Under the pieces are notes generated by a model. That model did no database searches. It had not been told where the DNA came from and worked only from the letters and a program-made list of their open reading frames with translations. From NCBI GenBank assembly GCA_035497735.1, contig DATJCX010000040.1, positions 26,748 to 90,747 of the forward strand: a stretch of DNA of 64,000 nt. The letters are read 5' to 3'. Below, in pieces: positions 55,994-63,881 of the stretch. The stretch's first letter is position 1. Every line of letters starts with the position of its first letter. The position numbers were made by a program, and so were the translations under genes. The DNA is from Brumimicrobium sp035497735 (lineage in GTDB: Bacteria; Bacteroidota; Bacteroidia; Flavobacteriales_D; Crocinitomicaceae).

Positions 55994-57817
55994 ATGAAAC
56001 GTATGTTCACTTATCTCTTAGTAATGATGCTAACATTCGCTCCTTATATTGTTGATTCTCAGACTTTCGAATATCAACAAGAGTGGGGAACTTATTTTGG
56101 TGATAGGGACATACAACTAGGAGATAATGCTATAGATTTAGAAGGGAATATTTATTTTGTTGGTTCTGTAAAATCTACTTCAATCTTTACTTCTACTAAT
56201 GATAGTCATCAACCTAATTATGGAGGAGGTGAAACTGATGGCTTTATTGTGAAAATTTCACCACAAGGAAATGTATTATGGAGCACCTACTTAGGAGGAA
56301 ATAAAACCGATTATATTACTGGTATAACAATTGACAATAACAATAATTTATATATTTTAGGAATAACGTCAAGTAGTAACAACATTGCTACTTCAAATTC
56401 CTTTCAATCAACAATAGATGGAGCATCAGATTATTTTGTTGCAAAGTTTTCAAATAGTGGAACACGGGATTGGGGAACTTACATTTCTAACGGTCATATA
56501 GGTGACACCAATGAGCTTAGTGAAATCCCTATGGAGTTAGCGTCTTTTGGGAATTCAATTATCTCTGATGAAAGTTTTATTTTCTTCAATACTAAAACGA
56601 CAAATGTTAATATGGCAACCCAAGGTGTGTTTCAAGACACAATAGGTCAAAGTCAAAATGATCTTATTTCAAAATTTTCATTTGATGGCGAAAGGGTATG
56701 GAGCACTTATTATGGAATAAATAAATCAAACATTTATAGCATAGAAGTAGCTGATAGTGCCTTATATATAGCTGGACAAACACAAGACTTACCACCTAGT
56801 GGAAGTTATAATACTTATTTCGGCACCCCTGGAAGTTTTCGGGAAACGCCCTATAATTCGGCAGGTGTCCAAGATGTTTTTATTTCTAAGTTCAACAAAG
56901 ATGGAGGGCGAATCTGGAGCACATACTATGGTAATAGTTCACAAGATTATATTGCTAAAAACTCACTAATAGCTAGTGATAATGCTATCTACTTATCGGG
57001 AGTAAATCTTCAAAAAAAAGATATTACAACCTCTGGTTCTTTCCAAGACTCAACAACTAATGACATGACTCCCTATTTAGTAAAATTTAATGCAGATGGA
57101 GAAAGGTTATGGTGTACATTTATAGGATTAAATCCAGAACAAGAATATAATACAAATGGCTCTCCCCTTGGAGCTAAATACTATTCAATGCTATCAAAGG
57201 ATTCATTAGGGAATATCTATATTAGTGGCAGTACGATATATCGTGATAACATCAGTACCACAAACGCTTTTCAATCTACAAAGAAAGATATTCATAGAGA
57301 TCTATACATTGCAATTTTCAATCCTTCTGGAGAAAACCTATATGGATCCTATTTTGGTGGTGAGTTACGAGATAATTCAGCTAAGGCATTGATATACGAT
57401 AACATCCTATATCTTTCTGGTACAACCGAAAGCCAAACAGGAATAACTACTCCTGACGCCTATCAAGTAAATATAAATAATCAAGGGTATTATTTGCATG
57501 GAGTGCCTTTTTTAGCAAAATTCACCTTGCCTATAGAAACAGATACCACAAATAGCATAACGGAAATAAAATATGATCAAGATTTAGGGCTGGTTAGCTA
57601 TCCGAACCCAAATAATGGAACTTTTACTATTTCCTCAAAACAGAATATAAAAGGATATTCTATTTATACTTTACAAGGAAAATTGATTACGAGTAAAAAT
57701 CTTGAGACGCAAATTTTAACTGAAATTGAAATTTCATCTTTACAAAATGGAGTTTATTTTGTGAAGATAAATTTCGAACACAATCAAGCAAAGGCTATAA
57801 AGGTGTTAGTGAATTAA
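55994..57817 (+). CDS. Cassette 2, gene c: SBBP-repeat protein with type IX sorting domain
   Basis: 607 residues from ATG 55994 (MKRMFTYLLVMMLTFAPYIVDSQ signal peptide); the frame is open from 55952, but those 14 residues overlap gene b. Repeats with a WSTYLGG / WGTYFGD pattern (WSTYLGGNKTDYITGI, VWSTYYGINKSNIYS, IWSTYYGNSSQDYIA) are SBBP-type beta-propeller blades. The C-terminus VSYPNPNNGTFTIS...LQNGVYFVKINFEHNQAKAIKVLVN is a type A type IX sorting signal. It is thus exported to the surface by the type IX system. Host-specific sorting inside a cassette suggests exchange among Bacteroidota (inference). Confidence 0.85.
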   Translation: MKRMFTYLLVMMLTFAPYIVDSQTFEYQQEWGTYFGDRDIQLGDNAIDLEGNIYFVGSVKSTSIFTSTNDSHQPNYGGGETDGFIVKISPQGNVLWSTYLGGNKTDYITGITIDNNNNLYILGITSSSNNIATSNSFQSTIDGASDYFVAKFSNSGTRDWGTYISNGHIGDTNELSEIPMELASFGNSIISDESFIFFNTKTTNVNMATQGVFQDTIGQSQNDLISKFSFDGERVWSTYYGINKSNIYSIEVADSALYIAGQTQDLPPSGSYNTYFGTPGSFRETPYNSAGVQDVFISKFNKDGGRIWSTYYGNSSQDYIAKNSLIASDNAIYLSGVNLQKKDITTSGSFQDSTTNDMTPYLVKFNADGERLWCTFIGLNPEQEYNTNGSPLGAKYYSMLSKDSLGNIYISGSTIYRDNISTTNAFQSTKKDIHRDLYIAIFNPSGENLYGSYFGGELRDNSAKALIYDNILYLSGTTESQTGITTPDAYQVNINNQGYYLHGVPFLAKFTLPIETDTTNSITEIKYDQDLGLVSYPNPNNGTFTISSKQNIKGYSIYTLQGKLITSKNLETQILTEIEISSLQNGVYFVKINFEHNQAKAIKVLVN

Positions 57818-57824
57818 GAGGCCA

Positions 57825-57960
57825 GTCTGTAACATGTGGTTCAGAGAAATGGCAAGCTAAATGCTTCGTTTTGAAGATTACTGTAAGAAAGAAATTTGCG
57901 CTTTGTGCTTGGGTTTCTCCTTAAAAATTGCCACTTCTCTGAGCCACTTTCCGTTAGCGG
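57825..57960 (+). repeat. attC-like palindrome 2
   Basis: 136 bases. Inverse core GTCTGTAAC (57825-57833) exactly matches, in reverse complement, GTTACAGAC at the leading edge of cassette 2. Arms GTGGTTCAGAGAAATGGCAA and TTGCCACTTCTCTGAGCCAC pair with few mismatches. The 3' core is GTTAGCGG (57953-57960). Confidence 0.85.
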
Positions 57961-58011
57961 GCATTGTGACAACCCTGTACAGAAATAGAATCGCTGACCA
58001 TAAATTACTAA

Positions 58012-58572
58012 ATGAAAGATTTTTTACTAAATATACATAATATAGAAAAAAATGACCTTAATGAATATGTCTCTCATTGGGATGAAGTATCTTTTCCAAA
58101 AAAGACTATTATTACTTCCCAAGGAGAAACCGAAAAGTATTTATATTTTGTTTTAGAGGGAGTTCAGAAAACTTACTATTTGAAAGATGATAAAGAATAT
58201 ATCATTTCATTTTCTTTTGCACCATCAATTTCTACAATACCTGAATCATTTTTAACTCAAACACCATCAAAATGCAATTTAGAAACTATAACAGATAGCC
58301 GTTTTTTAAGAATTTCTTTCAATAAGCACAAACAATTAATGCGAGAATACAGAGATATTGAAACGTTATTTAGAAAGATAACTGAATTTTATTTAATAGA
58401 AATGGTTGATAGGCATTATCAACTTATGTCTAAGGATATTGAATCTCGTTTCCGAACATTAATGGAAAAACATCCTTTTTTAATTAATATGGTTTCAAAT
58501 AAAGATTTAGCTTCTTACTTGAGAATTGATCATACAAACTTCAGCAAACTACTCAACAGTGTTAATATTTAA
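58012..58572 (+). CDS. Cassette 3, gene a: Crp/Fnr-like regulator
   Basis: 186 residues. An N-terminal cyclic-nucleotide-binding-type domain (IITSQGETEKYLYFVLEGVQKTYYLKDD) is followed by a helical dimer segment (IETLFRKITEFYLIEMVDRHYQLMSK) and a C-terminal helix-turn-helix part (NKDLASYLRIDHTNFSKLL). The key cAMP-phosphate Arg/Ser set is not apparent, so the ligand is unknown. It may regulate the neighbouring dehydrogenase or chromosomal genes. Its stop lies inside the first arm of a perfect hairpin. Confidence 0.85.
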   Translation: MKDFLLNIHNIEKNDLNEYVSHWDEVSFPKKTIITSQGETEKYLYFVLEGVQKTYYLKDDKEYIISFSFAPSISTIPESFLTQTPSKCNLETITDSRFLRISFNKHKQLMREYRDIETLFRKITEFYLIEMVDRHYQLMSKDIESRFRTLMEKHPFLINMVSNKDLASYLRIDHTNFSKLLNSVNI

Positions 58573-58604
58573 AATCTTGGTTAATACCAAGATTTTAAAT
58601 ATTA
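58563..58604 (+). terminator. Perfect 18-bp hairpin at the end of the Crp-like gene
   Basis: TAATATTTAAAATCTTGG pairs with CCAAGATTTTAAATATTA around TTAATA, no mismatch. It overlaps the stop codon. There is no long T run, but the AT-rich symmetric stem could end transcription in either direction. Confidence 0.6.
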
Positions 58605-58612
58605 GGCTTCAT

Positions 58613-58620
58613 TATTTTTG
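58613..58620 (+). promoter_or_regulatory. -7 box of the cassette 3 dehydrogenase
   Basis: TATTTTTG, perfect TAnnTTTG, 13 bases before ATG 58634. It lies after the hairpin, so this cassette gene seems to carry its own promoter. Confidence 0.5.
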
Positions 58621-58633
58621 TAAAAAAATATTT

Positions 58634-59350
58634 ATGAAAAAAGCAATAATTATAGGGGCAACTTCTGGAATTGGAAAAGGACTTGCCCAAAAACTGGCAG
58701 ACGAAAACTATGTTGTTGGAATTACAGGTAGACGAACAGAATTACTTAACGAATTGAAATCTCAAAAGCCAAACCTATTTTACCCTAAAACTTTTGACAT
58801 TACAGACACCAATAAAATTGTTGAAAATTTAGAAGACTTGACAAAGGAACTTGGAGGACTTGACTTACTAATAATAAGTTCGGGAACAGGCGACTTAAAC
58901 GAAAAACTTGACTATGAAATTGAGAAGCGGACAATTGAAACGAATGTAACAGGTTTTACTTGCGTTGCGAATTGGGCGTTCAATTATTTTGAAAATCAAA
59001 AAGCAGGACATTTAGTTGCAATCAGTTCAGTTGGCGGACTTCGTGGAAGTAGAATAGCACCTGCATACAATGCAACCAAAGCATATCAAATAAATTATTT
59101 AGAAGGACTTCGACAAAAAGCGACCAAATTAAAAACCCAAATTTTTGTAACAGATATTCGACCAGGATTTGTGGATACTGCAATGGCAAAAGGTGAAGGA
59201 CAATTTTGGGTTGCATCAGTAGATAAGGCAACGAGCCAAATTTTTGATGCAATAAAAAGAAAAAAGAAAATTGTTTACATCTCCAAACGCTGGAAATTTA
59301 TTGGGACAATTTTAAAACGAATACCGAGACAAATTTATGACAGAATGTAA
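58634..59350 (+). CDS. Cassette 3, gene b: short-chain dehydrogenase/reductase
   Basis: 238 residues from ATG 58634 (MKKAIIIGATSGIGKGLAQKL); the frame is open from 58526 but that part overlaps the hairpin and the previous gene. The cofactor motif IGATSGIG has the Rossmann Gly-rich loop; the catalytic triad is visible as Ser in VAISSVGG, Tyr in APAYNATKAYQIN and Lys four residues on. IFVTDIRPGFVDTAMAKG is the usual loop after the active site. It is NAD(P)-dependent with unknown substrate. It begins 14 bases after a -7 box and ends 20 bases before attC-like palindrome 3. Confidence 0.9.
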   Translation: MKKAIIIGATSGIGKGLAQKLADENYVVGITGRRTELLNELKSQKPNLFYPKTFDITDTNKIVENLEDLTKELGGLDLLIISSGTGDLNEKLDYEIEKRTIETNVTGFTCVANWAFNYFENQKAGHLVAISSVGGLRGSRIAPAYNATKAYQINYLEGLRQKATKLKTQIFVTDIRPGFVDTAMAKGEGQFWVASVDKATSQIFDAIKRKKKIVYISKRWKFIGTILKRIPRQIYDRM

Positions 59351-59370
59351 AACTGAAGAAAAACAACGAA

Positions 59371-59503
59371 CCGCTAACAGCACCTACAAGAAATTGGCGG
59401 TTCAGTACTTAAATGAAGTTTTGTGCTTCGTATCAAGTTCAGTGGTGGCAGACAGTTTTGACCTTCGAAATCGCCAACTTCTTGTAGCTGCAAACCGTTG
59501 GGC
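59371..59503 (+). repeat. attC-like palindrome 3
   Basis: 133 bases. Inverse core CCGCTAAC (59371-59378) is the reverse complement of GTTAGCGG at the leading edge of cassette 3. Arms CTACAAGAAATTGGCG and CGCCAACTTCTTGTAG pair almost perfectly. The 3' core is GTTGGGC (59497-59503), a full GTTRRRY match. The centre contains GCTTCGTATCAAGTTCAGTG, also found in palindrome 5. Confidence 0.88.
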
Positions 59504-59516
59504 AACATTTAAAAAA

Positions 59517-60269
59517 ATGACACGATTAACATTCATATTAGCGATTATCATTCTGACAATTAGTTGTGCGGAAAACAGGGAATCAAAATCGACTCAAACC
59601 GAATCAACTTCTAAAATTGATTCAGTTGCAGACCGACCTAAGACCTTACTTGAAGAAGTTGAAGAAGACACAATTCTCGAAAGAAATGACCCAAATTCAC
59701 TTGACCTTTCTAAACACCAAATTTTCATTGACACGACAAGGAGTTCAACATTCTATGAAAGTGTAAAACAGTGGAGCGAATCAAAATGGGACAAACAATC
59801 AATCAACTCTTCATTGAACGCGATTAACAAAGACTTTAAACCAAAACAGATAGACTTAAAGAGCTTTCCAAGCCATTTCATAACTCTCAGAAAGCTCAAT
59901 AACCAATTTGTACTTTATGACAGATGTGATGGTATTGACCCGAGATTTGAAATACGTGATACGGCATTCATATTTTACGGACCGTTGGAATCGGACGCTG
60001 AATCAATTTCTAAAATGATTTCATTAACGGACAATTCAATAGAACTCGAACTAAGAACTTTTCAAGCAAAGTCAAGCGACCAAAAATCCAGATTTACAAT
60101 AGAAAAGATTGGCGATTTCATTTACAAATTGACTTATAAGAATCAAACATTTGACAGAGTTGAATACTTGACTACAGTTGACGGAATCGAGAAATTTGAT
60201 TTGGTAGTAAACAACTGTCCGACAATGAAAATGATGGAATTTGACGGATTTGATGAAGAAGAAAAATAA
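59517..60269 (+). CDS. Cassette 4: lipoprotein of unknown function
   Basis: 250 residues from ATG 59517 (MTRLTFILAIIILTISC), with a lipobox Cys at residue 17. The frame is open from 59337 but passes through attC-like palindrome 3, so that extension is not real. The mature part begins with a Ser/Thr/Glu-rich linker and then a mixed alpha/beta domain with a possible Cys near the end (VNNCPTMKMMEFDGFDEEEK). No family was recognised. Single gene in its cassette. Confidence 0.75.
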   Translation: MTRLTFILAIIILTISCAENRESKSTQTESTSKIDSVADRPKTLLEEVEEDTILERNDPNSLDLSKHQIFIDTTRSSTFYESVKQWSESKWDKQSINSSLNAINKDFKPKQIDLKSFPSHFITLRKLNNQFVLYDRCDGIDPRFEIRDTAFIFYGPLESDAESISKMISLTDNSIELELRTFQAKSSDQKSRFTIEKIGDFIYKLTYKNQTFDRVEYLTTVDGIEKFDLVVNNCPTMKMMEFDGFDEEEK

Positions 60270-60276
60270 AAAAACG

Positions 60277-60412
60277 TTTGCCAACATTGTATAAGCGTAA
60301 GGCGGGCTGAACAGCTAAAAATGAGCATTTTTGCTCCTAAGAAACATTACGGTAGGCGGACAGTGAATCGCTCCGAAACCCCGCACTACGCTTATACTTG
60401 ACCGTTATGTGT
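60277..60412 (+). repeat. attC-like palindrome 4
   Basis: 136 bases. The inverse core TTTGCCAAC (60277-60285) matches the leading-edge core GTTGGGCAA only over GTTGG, or over more with one base skipped; this is the one weak match of the set. Arms GTATAAGCGTAAGGCGGG and CCCCGCACTACGCTTATAC pair well. The 3' core is GTTATGTGT (60404-60412). Confidence 0.8.
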
Positions 60413-60433
60413 AATTGTAAAACGACACAACAA

Positions 60434-60994
60434 ATGACCAGATACCTTCAACTTTTAATAATTCTGACTTTAGGACTTTCTTGTAATTTGGTTAGACAGG
60501 AAAGCCCAACAGAACAAAGTTCAGCAGTGACTCAAGATACTCACCTGACTTCTACAGACTTTCAAGAGACGCAAAAGAAAGTCAAAGAAAATATACGTTT
60601 TGACTTTACAGCAGGACGAATAAACACTTTTGAAGAAACAATAGAAATTAAGGCTTCACTTTTTAACGACGATACTGACACAGTTTATTTTCTATCTTCT
60701 TCGTGTGACGGAGAACAGTATTCATTGCGTTACGACACTACGAAATTTGTATTGACACCTTTTATTAATTGCAACGCAAGTTTTCCACGGCTAATGAAAA
60801 TATCACCCAAAGGACAATATAACTTTCAAGCACATTTCAGATGTAGTAGCAAGGAAACAATAATAAAATTAGGGTTTGACTTCTATTCTGTTGACAAATC
60901 GCTTGACCTGAATAAAATTACTTTGGCAGACATTCACGGCAGAAATGAAAGAGAACAAACAGTAATATGGACGGACGAAAAGACGATAAAATAA
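60434..60994 (+). CDS. Cassette 5: lipoprotein of unknown function
   Basis: 186 residues from ATG 60434 (MTRYLQLLIILTLGLSCNLV) with a lipobox Cys at residue 17. An earlier ATG at 60407 is the fourth base after the core G, inside the site, and gives a poorer signal peptide. The mature domain is mixed beta with Cys at several places (LSSSCDGEQYS, FINCNASFPR, FRCSSKE) that could make disulfides. Family not recognised. It shares the lipoprotein form and short length of the previous cassette. Confidence 0.75.
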   Translation: MTRYLQLLIILTLGLSCNLVRQESPTEQSSAVTQDTHLTSTDFQETQKKVKENIRFDFTAGRINTFEETIEIKASLFNDDTDTVYFLSSSCDGEQYSLRYDTTKFVLTPFINCNASFPRLMKISPKGQYNFQAHFRCSSKETIIKLGFDFYSVDKSLDLNKITLADIHGRNEREQTVIWTDEKTIK

Positions 60995-60999
60995 CAACT

Positions 61000-61088
61000 A
61001 CACATAACAGGCGTTTGGCAAAAAAGCGGGTTCAGTGCTTAAATAAAGCTTTGAGCTTCGTATCAAGTTCAGTGCTGGTAGACAGTTT
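61000..61088 (+). repeat. attC-like palindrome 5, right half lost
   Basis: Inverse core ACACATAAC (61000-61008) is an exact reverse complement of GTTATGTGT at the leading edge of cassette 5. The left arm GCGTTTGGCAAAAAAGCGGG and a centre very close to that of palindrome 3 follow, but the right arm and 3' core are missing after GACAGTTT. This marks a rearrangement boundary. Confidence 0.8.
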
Positions 61089-61095
61089 CTAATCG

Positions 61096-61115
61096 TTTTC
61101 CTGATGTCAGGAAAA
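61096..61115. terminator. Symmetric hairpin at the convergence point
   Basis: TTTTCCTGA pairs with TCAGGAAAA around two bases. It lies between cassette 5 and the convergent KilA-N gene and could stop transcription from both sides. Confidence 0.45.
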
Positions 61116-61119
61116 TGGT

Positions 61120-61791
61120 CTATTTTAATTTTTTAATAGTTGTGTTGCTAATAAGTGATTTCATTTGCGAAATGGCAATTTCATTGAGTTGTTCTAATCT
61201 GTTTTGTTGATTGACCCCTTGATTAATCAACAAAGCATTGATACTTTCCAAATTAGATAAAACCACCAATTGCTGAATTGTAGCCATATCTCTAACGTTC
61301 CCTTTTTCGTTTGGATTACTATCTCGCCATTGCTTAGCTGTAATGCCAAAAAGTGCCATATTGAGTACATCTGCTTCATTTGCGTATATAATAGCTGTTT
61401 GATTTTTACTGAGTTCAGCAGGAATTAGGCTCTCTTTAATAGCATCTGTATGAATTTTGTAATTTACTTTAGACAAGGTGCGTTGTAGATTCCACTCCAA
61501 ATTCAGCCGATCACTTTCATCTTGTTTTAGGCGTTGATATTCTTTGATTATGTAGAGTTTGAACTCTATTGAAATCCAAGAAGCAAATTCAAATGCAATA
61601 TCCTTATGAGCAAAAGTTCCACCATATCGTCCAGATTTCGAAACGATTCCAATGGCATTTGTTGTTTCAATCCATCGTTTTGGTGTTAAAACAAAGCTAT
61701 TTAGTCCAGCTTGTTTTCTAAACCCCTCGAATTCGAGGGGTTTAAAATCAGGATTGTATATTTGCTCCCAAAATCTCAATTTTATCACCAC
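61120..61791 (-). pseudogene. 5'-truncated KilA-N domain gene
   Basis: Up to 223 residues from GTG 61791. FWEQIYNPDFKPLEFEGFRKQAGLNSFVL and AIGIVSKSGRYGGTFAHKDIAFEFASWIS are the second part of the KilA-N DNA-binding domain found in phage and mobile-element proteins. The first part, with the usual Arg-Asn-rich strand before FxxxWE, is absent and the sequence abuts the restriction-enzyme-like fragment, so the gene was cut at its 5' end. The helical C-terminal part (about 95-223) is intact. Whether the shortened protein is made is unknown. Confidence 0.75.
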
Positions 61792-61913
61792 GAAGTAGCG
61801 ACGCAGTCAATCTCTTTCATCAGTCTATCTGTTTCTGTCAATGCCACAATAATTTTTTGATAATGCAAAATATCGTCAAACTCTAAAGTTCTTCCTCGAC
61901 GGTCTTTGAGCCA
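61785..61913 (-). pseudogene. Fragment of a restriction-modification-type enzyme C-terminus
   Basis: The frame WLKDRRGRTLEFDDILHYQK, IIVALTETDRLMKEIDCVATSW and a stop resembles the ends of type ISP or helicase-like restriction enzymes (recognised from memory, tentative). A stop codon precedes the Trp and no upstream part is present. The end overlaps the GTG of the KilA-N fragment by seven bases. Confidence 0.45.
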
Positions 61914-61948
61914 TTATTGTGGCTGGTGCTTATTTGCTGTTAGCAGAA
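61856..61948 (-). repeat. Partial attC-like site at the end of cassette 2' (right array)
   Basis: Inverse core TTCTGCTAAC on the minus strand (61939-61948) is the exact reverse complement of GTTAGCAGAA at the leading edge of this cassette. The expected right arm and 3' core were not found; instead the restriction-like fragment follows. An 11-base inverted match GCCACAATAAT/ATTATTGTGGC spans the region and may be chance. The lower end given here is approximate. Confidence 0.6.
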
Positions 61949-61960
61949 GTCATATATTTA

Positions 61961-62872
61961 TTATAATTTTTTCAAAAGAGTATATTCCTTATCAAAGTCC
62001 TCTACTGATAGTTTATCCTTAATTTCACAATACGATTCAACATATTCCACAGACGGTCTAAAACCACCAGTTTTTCTTCGAAAACACTCTTCTTTTTTTA
62101 ATACCACATAAATTCCTTTAGAGACATCTTCATTTGACACTTGACAACCAAGATTAAAGTTAATAGACTTAGAGTGACCAAAATCATTTCCATAATCTGC
62201 ATAATTCCCTAGATAAGAACCATAGTCCTTCCATCTTCTAAACTCATAGCCCATTCTACCAACTAACTTTAATTCTCCTTCCTCCATTTTATATATTAGT
62301 ATAGGAGGTAAATCTGGATTATTTGATTCTGAAGAGATTGCTACTTTAGCCAAAACATAGGTATAACCTCTTTGTGCACTTCTATAACTATATTCATCAC
62401 CGTGGGAGTCGAAAGACCATGTCTGCCCTTTTGTTATACTTGAAAAATTTAGAGATAATTTATCGAATTTAGGTTTCATATTTGATTCTAATATTTTATA
62501 ACCTAGTGTTTTTTTGCGATCCTTTTCTTTAATTCTATCTTCAATTATTTTCTTTATCTTATTTATTTCTTTTTCTGCTTGAATTACTTCTTCTGTTCCG
62601 TTATAATTTTCTATAATTCCCTCATATTCAATAATGGACTCTTTAAAATCATCTTCTGAAAAATATTTTTGAGCTCTTAGCTTACGTTGTTCTGGTGTGT
62701 TTTTAATTAAAGCCAATTCTTTTGAACATTCTTCTATTTCTTTGTTTAAAGAATTTATTTCTGTCCTTAGTTTTGTGTTTTCATTTTCTAAATCTGCATT
62801 TGAGCAACCTGTTGCAAAGAACAAAGGAATGATAAGCGTCAGAATAGAAAACTGTTTATAAAATTCAGTCAT
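61961..62872 (-). CDS. Cassette 2', gene b: coiled-coil lipoprotein
   Basis: 303 residues from ATG 62872 (MTEFYKQFSILTLIIPLFFATGC), lipobox Cys at residue 23. The frame extends to 62926 but that part overlaps the upstream gene. After the Cys a heptad-rich helix follows (ENENTKLRTEINSLNKEIEECSKELALIKN), then TPR-like helices (RAQKYFSEDDFKESIIEYEGIIENY) and a C-terminal beta domain from about residue 140. Family not recognised. The frame ends 13 bases before the inverse core of the attC-like site. Confidence 0.75.
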   Translation of the reverse strand: MTEFYKQFSILTLIIPLFFATGCSNADLENENTKLRTEINSLNKEIEECSKELALIKNTPEQRKLRAQKYFSEDDFKESIIEYEGIIENYNGTEEVIQAEKEINKIKKIIEDRIKEKDRKKTLGYKILESNMKPKFDKLSLNFSSITKGQTWSFDSHGDEYSYRSAQRGYTYVLAKVAISSESNNPDLPPILIYKMEEGELKLVGRMGYEFRRWKDYGSYLGNYADYGNDFGHSKSINFNLGCQVSNEDVSKGIYVVLKKEECFRRKTGGFRPSVEYVESYCEIKDKLSVEDFDKEYTLLKKL

Positions 62873-62903
62873 TTTTTTTATGTTTTCATAATGTGTATTC
62901 ATA

Positions 62904-63299
62904 TCAATATCCTCTTCTACAATCAATATTAACAGTACCTCCTTGATTTCTAAATATTTTTTTTACAACATTATTATCCTTATAATAAGTTTCTAATATT
63001 TGTATCAATTTTTCATATTCCTCATCCTCAACGAATTCTAATATTTTTATTGTTATCATTCTTCCGCTAGGGTATAAACTAAAATCATATTCCTCTGTAC
63101 TAACTTTGTATGCTTTTGAAGGATTAAAACCAAATGAATTGTATGGGTCTTTCATAATTTCAAGCTGTTTGTCACATTCAATTAATAAATTATCATATTT
63201 TATTTCGTTTTTCTCCTGTTCAGACATACATCCTGTCAAGAACAAAATTATAAAGAGAAAAAACAAGATTGTTTTATTTTGCGTTATTTGCTTTTCCAT
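62904..63299 (-). CDS. Cassette 2', gene a: small lipoprotein
   Basis: 131 residues from ATG 63299 (MEKQITQNKTILFFLFIILFLTGC), or 137 from ATG 63317. The lipobox Cys is at residue 24. The mature domain has Tyr/Asp/Glu-rich strands and ends in VNIDCRRGY. Unknown family. Its two candidate starts lie just after the core GTTAGCAG of this cassette (63326-63333). It precedes gene b by a short gap. Confidence 0.7.
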   Translation of the reverse strand: MEKQITQNKTILFFLFIILFLTGCMSEQEKNEIKYDNLLIECDKQLEIMKDPYNSFGFNPSKAYKVSTEEYDFSLYPSGRMITIKILEFVEDEEYEKLIQILETYYKDNNVVKKIFRNQGGTVNIDCRRGY

Positions 63300-63325
63300 T
63301 TTATTTATTTTAATCATCTTTATTT

Positions 63326-63460
63326 CTGCTAACGGCTCGGCTAAGAAACGTAGGGCTTTCGAAGCGATTACTTGTCCACCGAAACCAAAGTTTGTTTAAT
63401 GAACGAACCTTTCTGAAAGCCTTGTCTGCCCTATGTTTTTTTAGCCATTGTTGGCATTAG
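63326..63460 (-). repeat. attC-like palindrome 1' (right array)
   Basis: 135 bases on the minus strand. Inverse core CTAATGCCAAC (63450-63460) matches, as reverse complement, GTTGGCATTA at the leading edge of cassette 1'. Arms GGCTAAAAAAACATAGGGC and GCCCTACGTTTCTTAGCC pair well. The 3' core is GTTAGCAG (63326-63333). Confidence 0.85.
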
Positions 63461-63867
63461 TAGTTTTCTTTTTTTATTAGCTTTCCTTTAGGGTCGTAGT
63501 AAAACCATTGTCCAATTTTATCATAGTGTGTTATATATGTCTTTCTTAAAAAAGGCTTTTTGAATAACCAAAACTTCATTTTCTCCTTAACCTCGATAGT
63601 TAAGCCGATACCAAGGGTGTCACCATAAAAGTTTCTTTCTACTCTCAAAGCTTGATTGCTATTTTCCAATGGATAATGACTTATTTGTAAGCAATGAAGT
63701 GAGTCATTCCTACTGTCAACCTCAAAAGTATGATGCCCATAAATTGAATGACAATCAATGTAAATAATCCCATCAATCGTATCGTTATCAAATTCTAAGT
63801 CAGAAAAATGCTGCGACCGAACCTCGGTCAATAAACAACAAAGAACTATTGTGAGAAGTATTTTCAT
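63457..63867 (-). CDS. Cassette 1': secreted protein of unknown function
   Basis: 136 residues with a signal peptide (MKILLTIVLCCLLTEVRSQ). The mature part has DCHSIYGHHTFEV and a C-terminal WFYYDPKGKLIKKENY, with beta-type spacing; the last strand is like the toxin-repeat style YYDxxG motif (weak). Family not recognised. The stop codon overlaps the inverse core of the attC-like site. The start lies 15 bases after the attI-like GTT, making the shortest leader of all cassettes. Confidence 0.75.
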   Translation of the reverse strand: MKILLTIVLCCLLTEVRSQHFSDLEFDNDTIDGIIYIDCHSIYGHHTFEVDSRNDSLHCLQISHYPLENSNQALRVERNFYGDTLGIGLTIEVKEKMKFWLFKKPFLRKTYITHYDKIGQWFYYDPKGKLIKKENY

Positions 63868-63881
63868 TTTCTATTAATGCC

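Noticed and set aside
59337..59516. N-terminal extension of the cassette 4 lipoprotein
   Set aside because: It crosses attC-like palindrome 3; the lipoprotein signal starts at ATG 59517.
61785..61907. A functional restriction-modification system
   Set aside because: Only about 40 codons of one protein end remain, preceded by a stop codon.
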